Assembly: GCA_009779295.1 (NCBI GenBank)
Contig: WREN01000141.1
Location: 1-6,215, forward strand
DNA from: Oscillospiraceae bacterium
Lineage (GTDB): Bacteria; Bacillota; Clostridia; Oscillospirales; CAG-272
Length of the DNA: 6,215 bases
Reading direction: 5' to 3'
Below, in pieces: positions 4,422-6,215 of this stretch (position 1 is its first letter; every line of letters begins with the position of its first letter). Under the pieces are notes generated by a model. It saw only the letters and a list, made by a program, of their open reading frames with translations, did no database searches and was not told where the DNA came from. A program made the position numbers and the translations under genes.

Positions 4422-6125
4422 ATGGCAAAAACAAAAAATAACAAAAAAAGTGAAACCGAAAGCAACAAATCAAAATTAAAAGTAATACTCCTCGGAGGAC
4501 TGGGCGAAGTCGGCAAAAATCTGACTATACTTGAGTACGAAGAAGATATTCTCATTATCGATTGCGGGCTGGGTTTTCCCGACGATGAAATGCTCGGCGT
4601 CGATTTAGTCATACCCGACACGACTTATCTCGAAAAGAATCTCGAAAAGGTTCGCGGCGTCGTTCTGACGCACGGGCATGAAGACCATATCGGCGCGCTC
4701 CCCTACGTGCTTCAGGACGTGAACGTTCCGGTTTACGGGACACGTTTGACGCTTGGAATCCTCGAATTGAAATTATCCGAACACATTTTCGATAAGAAAC
4801 CGCAGCTCAATTGCATAGAAGCGGGCGAAACCGTTACATTCGGCGTTTTCGCGGTTGAGTTCATACACGTCAACCATTCGATCGCAGATGCTTGTGCTCT
4901 CGCTATTACGACGCCGGTCGGTATAGTCATCCATTCGGGCGATTTCAAACTCGACCTCACACCGATCGAAAGTAAAATGATGGACCTCACGCGCCTTGGC
5001 GAACTCGGAAACAAAGGGGTTCTGTTGCTGATGTGCGAGTCCACGAACGCTGAACGCCCGGGATATACGCCGTCCGAAAAAAAGGTCGGGCAGTCGCTTG
5101 ACAGCATTTTTCTCCGCAACCGCAACAAACGAATTCTCATTTCGACTTTTTCGTCGAACGTACACCGCGTGCAGCAGATAATCAACATCAGCGCGCTTTA
5201 CAACCGCAAGGTAGCAATAACCGGCCGCAGTATGCTGAACGTAATAACCGCCGCCACAGAATTGGGGTATATGAAAATCCCAAGCGGATTGTTAATCGAT
5301 ATAAACGAAATTAAACGTTACAAACCGGAAAATACGACAATAATCACGACGGGCAGTCAGGGCGAACCTATGTCCGCGCTGTACAGGATGGCGTTCTCCG
5401 ACCACGACAAAGTAGAACTCGGACCGAACGACCTCGTCGTGCTAAGTGCTTACGCGATCCCGGGCAACGAACGGCTCGTCGATAAAATAGTGAACGAAAT
5501 CCTCAAACGCGGCGCGACCGTTTTCCGCGACTCGATGATCGAGGTACACGTTTCCGGACACGCGTGTCAGGAGGAGTTGAAGCTCATGCAGGCGCTCACG
5601 CGTCCGAAATTTTTCATGCCCGTTCATGGCGAATATAAACATCTCGTGATGCACAAAGATTTAGCGGTTCAAATGGGAATGCCGGAAGATAAAATCCTTA
5701 TATCCGAAACCGGTAAAGTACTTGAATTTGACGCGGATTCGGCGAAATTCAACGGCACGGTGCCGTCAGGACCGATCCTCGTTGACGGCTACGGAGTAGG
5801 CGACGTCGGCAACATCGTGTTGCGTGACCGCAGACATCTCGCTCAGGATGGCTTGATAGTCGTCGTCGCGACTGTTGACATTGAAGATAACGCTATCATT
5901 TCCGGACCCGACATCGTTTCGCGCGGGTTCGTGTACGTCAGGGAGTCCGAGGAACTCATGGATCAGGTGCGCATTATCGCGCGCGATACGCTTGAGGACT
6001 GCATCGAACACAATATCAAGGATTGGACGCAGCTTAAAATTAAGGTCAAGGACGATCTGTCAAAGTTCCTCTACGCCAAAACCAAACGCAAACCGATGAT
6101 TCTGCCGGTGATTATGAATGTGTAG
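4422..6125 (+). CDS. rnj: Ribonuclease J (J1 type; metallo-beta-lactamase/beta-CASP nuclease)
   Basis: The product is 567 residues and complete. It acts in the cytoplasm in mRNA decay and rRNA/RNA maturation, as a 5'-to-3' exonuclease with endonuclease activity. A short basic N-terminal tail (1-19) precedes the first beta-lactamase segment. The zinc-site motifs are intact: HGHEDH (84-89), His152 in NHSI, Asp174 in HSGDF, and His402 in PVHGEY. The beta-CASP domain shows ESTNAERPG (206-214, motif A with Glu where Asp is common), STFSSNVHR (241-249), TGSQGEP (310-316), and the SGHACQEE region (378-385). The C-terminal domain (about 450-567) ends in KTKRKPMILPVIMNV, close to B. subtilis RNase J1. 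The intact HGHEDH separates it from the J2 paralogue, whose motif is degenerate. AAAGGA (4409-4414) lies seven bases before the ATG. The gene stands alone, with its own extended -10 promoter and a long structured leader, so it may be post-transcriptionally controlled. Confidence 0.96.
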   Translation: MAKTKNNKKSETESNKSKLKVILLGGLGEVGKNLTILEYEEDILIIDCGLGFPDDEMLGVDLVIPDTTYLEKNLEKVRGVVLTHGHEDHIGALPYVLQDVNVPVYGTRLTLGILELKLSEHIFDKKPQLNCIEAGETVTFGVFAVEFIHVNHSIADACALAITTPVGIVIHSGDFKLDLTPIESKMMDLTRLGELGNKGVLLLMCESTNAERPGYTPSEKKVGQSLDSIFLRNRNKRILISTFSSNVHRVQQIINISALYNRKVAITGRSMLNVITAATELGYMKIPSGLLIDINEIKRYKPENTTIITTGSQGEPMSALYRMAFSDHDKVELGPNDLVVLSAYAIPGNERLVDKIVNEILKRGATVFRDSMIEVHVSGHACQEELKLMQALTRPKFFMPVHGEYKHLVMHKDLAVQMGMPEDKILISETGKVLEFDADSAKFNGTVPSGPILVDGYGVGDVGNIVLRDRRHLAQDGLIVVVATVDIEDNAIISGPDIVSRGFVYVRESEELMDQVRIIARDTLEDCIEHNIKDWTQLKIKVKDDLSKFLYAKTKRKPMILPVIMNV

Positions 6126-6128
6126 AAT

Positions 6129-6192
6129 CCCCCCACCGTCTGCGGACGGTCCCCTCTCCCAACGCCAACAAGTTGGCGGTTAACAAGGGAGG
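6129..6192. repeat. Compound palindromic intergenic element, probably a dispersed repeat
   Basis: Starting four bases after the RNase J stop, there are two nested structures. ACCGTC-TGCG-GACGGT (6135-6150) is a perfect 6-bp hairpin. CGCCAAC-AA-GTTGGCG (6163-6178) is a perfect 7-bp inverted repeat, enclosed by CTCCC (6156-6160) and GGGAG (6187-6191). C-rich flanks on the left (CCCCCC, CCCC) face G-rich ones on the right (GGGAGG, GGG). This C-rich/hairpin/G-rich layout resembles short palindromic elements scattered between genes in Clostridia genomes. With no second copy in the window, the repeat nature is inferred. There is no U-tract, so it is not a classical terminator, though it could protect the RNase J transcript 3' end. 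Confidence 0.55.
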
Positions 6193-6215
6193 TAAGGGAA
6201 GGAATGAATAATTGA

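Noticed and set aside
4733..5188. Long open frames on the minus strand inside the RNase J gene
   Set aside because: They are antisense shadows of a strongly conserved coding frame, with no ribosome binding sites and Ser/Arg-rich low-complexity products.
6187..6215. Start of another gene (GGGAGG then ATG at 6204)
   Set aside because: The frame reads ATG AAT AAT TGA and stops after three codons.

Overview
The window reads as a low-to-mid G+C chromosome of an anaerobic Bacillota (Clostridia-type) bacterium. The evidence is a butyrate kinase, a B. subtilis J1-type RNase J, sigma-A style promoters (TTGAnA / TATAAT, often with a TGn extended -10), strong purine-rich ribosome binding sites, a small XRE regulator paired with a short membrane protein, and a corrinoid-type URO-D family protein. 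No tRNA, rRNA, CRISPR array, transposase or integrase is visible. The genus cannot be named from this sequence.

Layout from left to right. (1) 2-232 (+) is the C-terminal end of an unidentified protein entering from the left, closed by a compact hairpin terminator (248-273). (2) 310-1173 (+) is an AraC-family regulator with a C-terminal GyrI-like ligand-binding domain, driven by an extended -10 promoter that abuts the terminator. (3) 1255-2316 (+) is a butyrate kinase with its own promoter, which carries a dyad around its -35. (4) 2321-2764 and 2766-2966 (-) are a two-gene cassette, a four-helix membrane protein and a 66-residue XRE regulator. It runs from a near-consensus promoter bracketed by two inverted repeats with similar half-sites. 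(5) 3044-4132 (-) is a URO-D superfamily protein with its own promoter. (6) 4422-6125 (+) is a complete RNase J, preceded by a leader of about 160 nt with hairpins and U-tracts. (7) 6126-6215 holds a compound palindromic element that looks like a dispersed intergenic repeat.

The genes do not form one pathway. They look like five short transcription units: regulator, butyrate kinase, XRE/membrane cassette, URO-D protein, RNase J. Butyrate kinase normally works with phosphotransbutyrylase, which is not in this window. The most distinctive regulatory architecture is the XRE cassette promoter, which overlaps the 3' end of the URO-D gene and looks autoregulated. The cassette is far more AT-rich than its neighbours and meets the butyrate kinase gene tail to tail with 4 bp between stop codons. 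The RNase J leader is the best candidate for an undescribed RNA control element. I saw no clear new multi-gene system. All intergenic stretches are shorter than 300 bp, and each is covered by the entries below.
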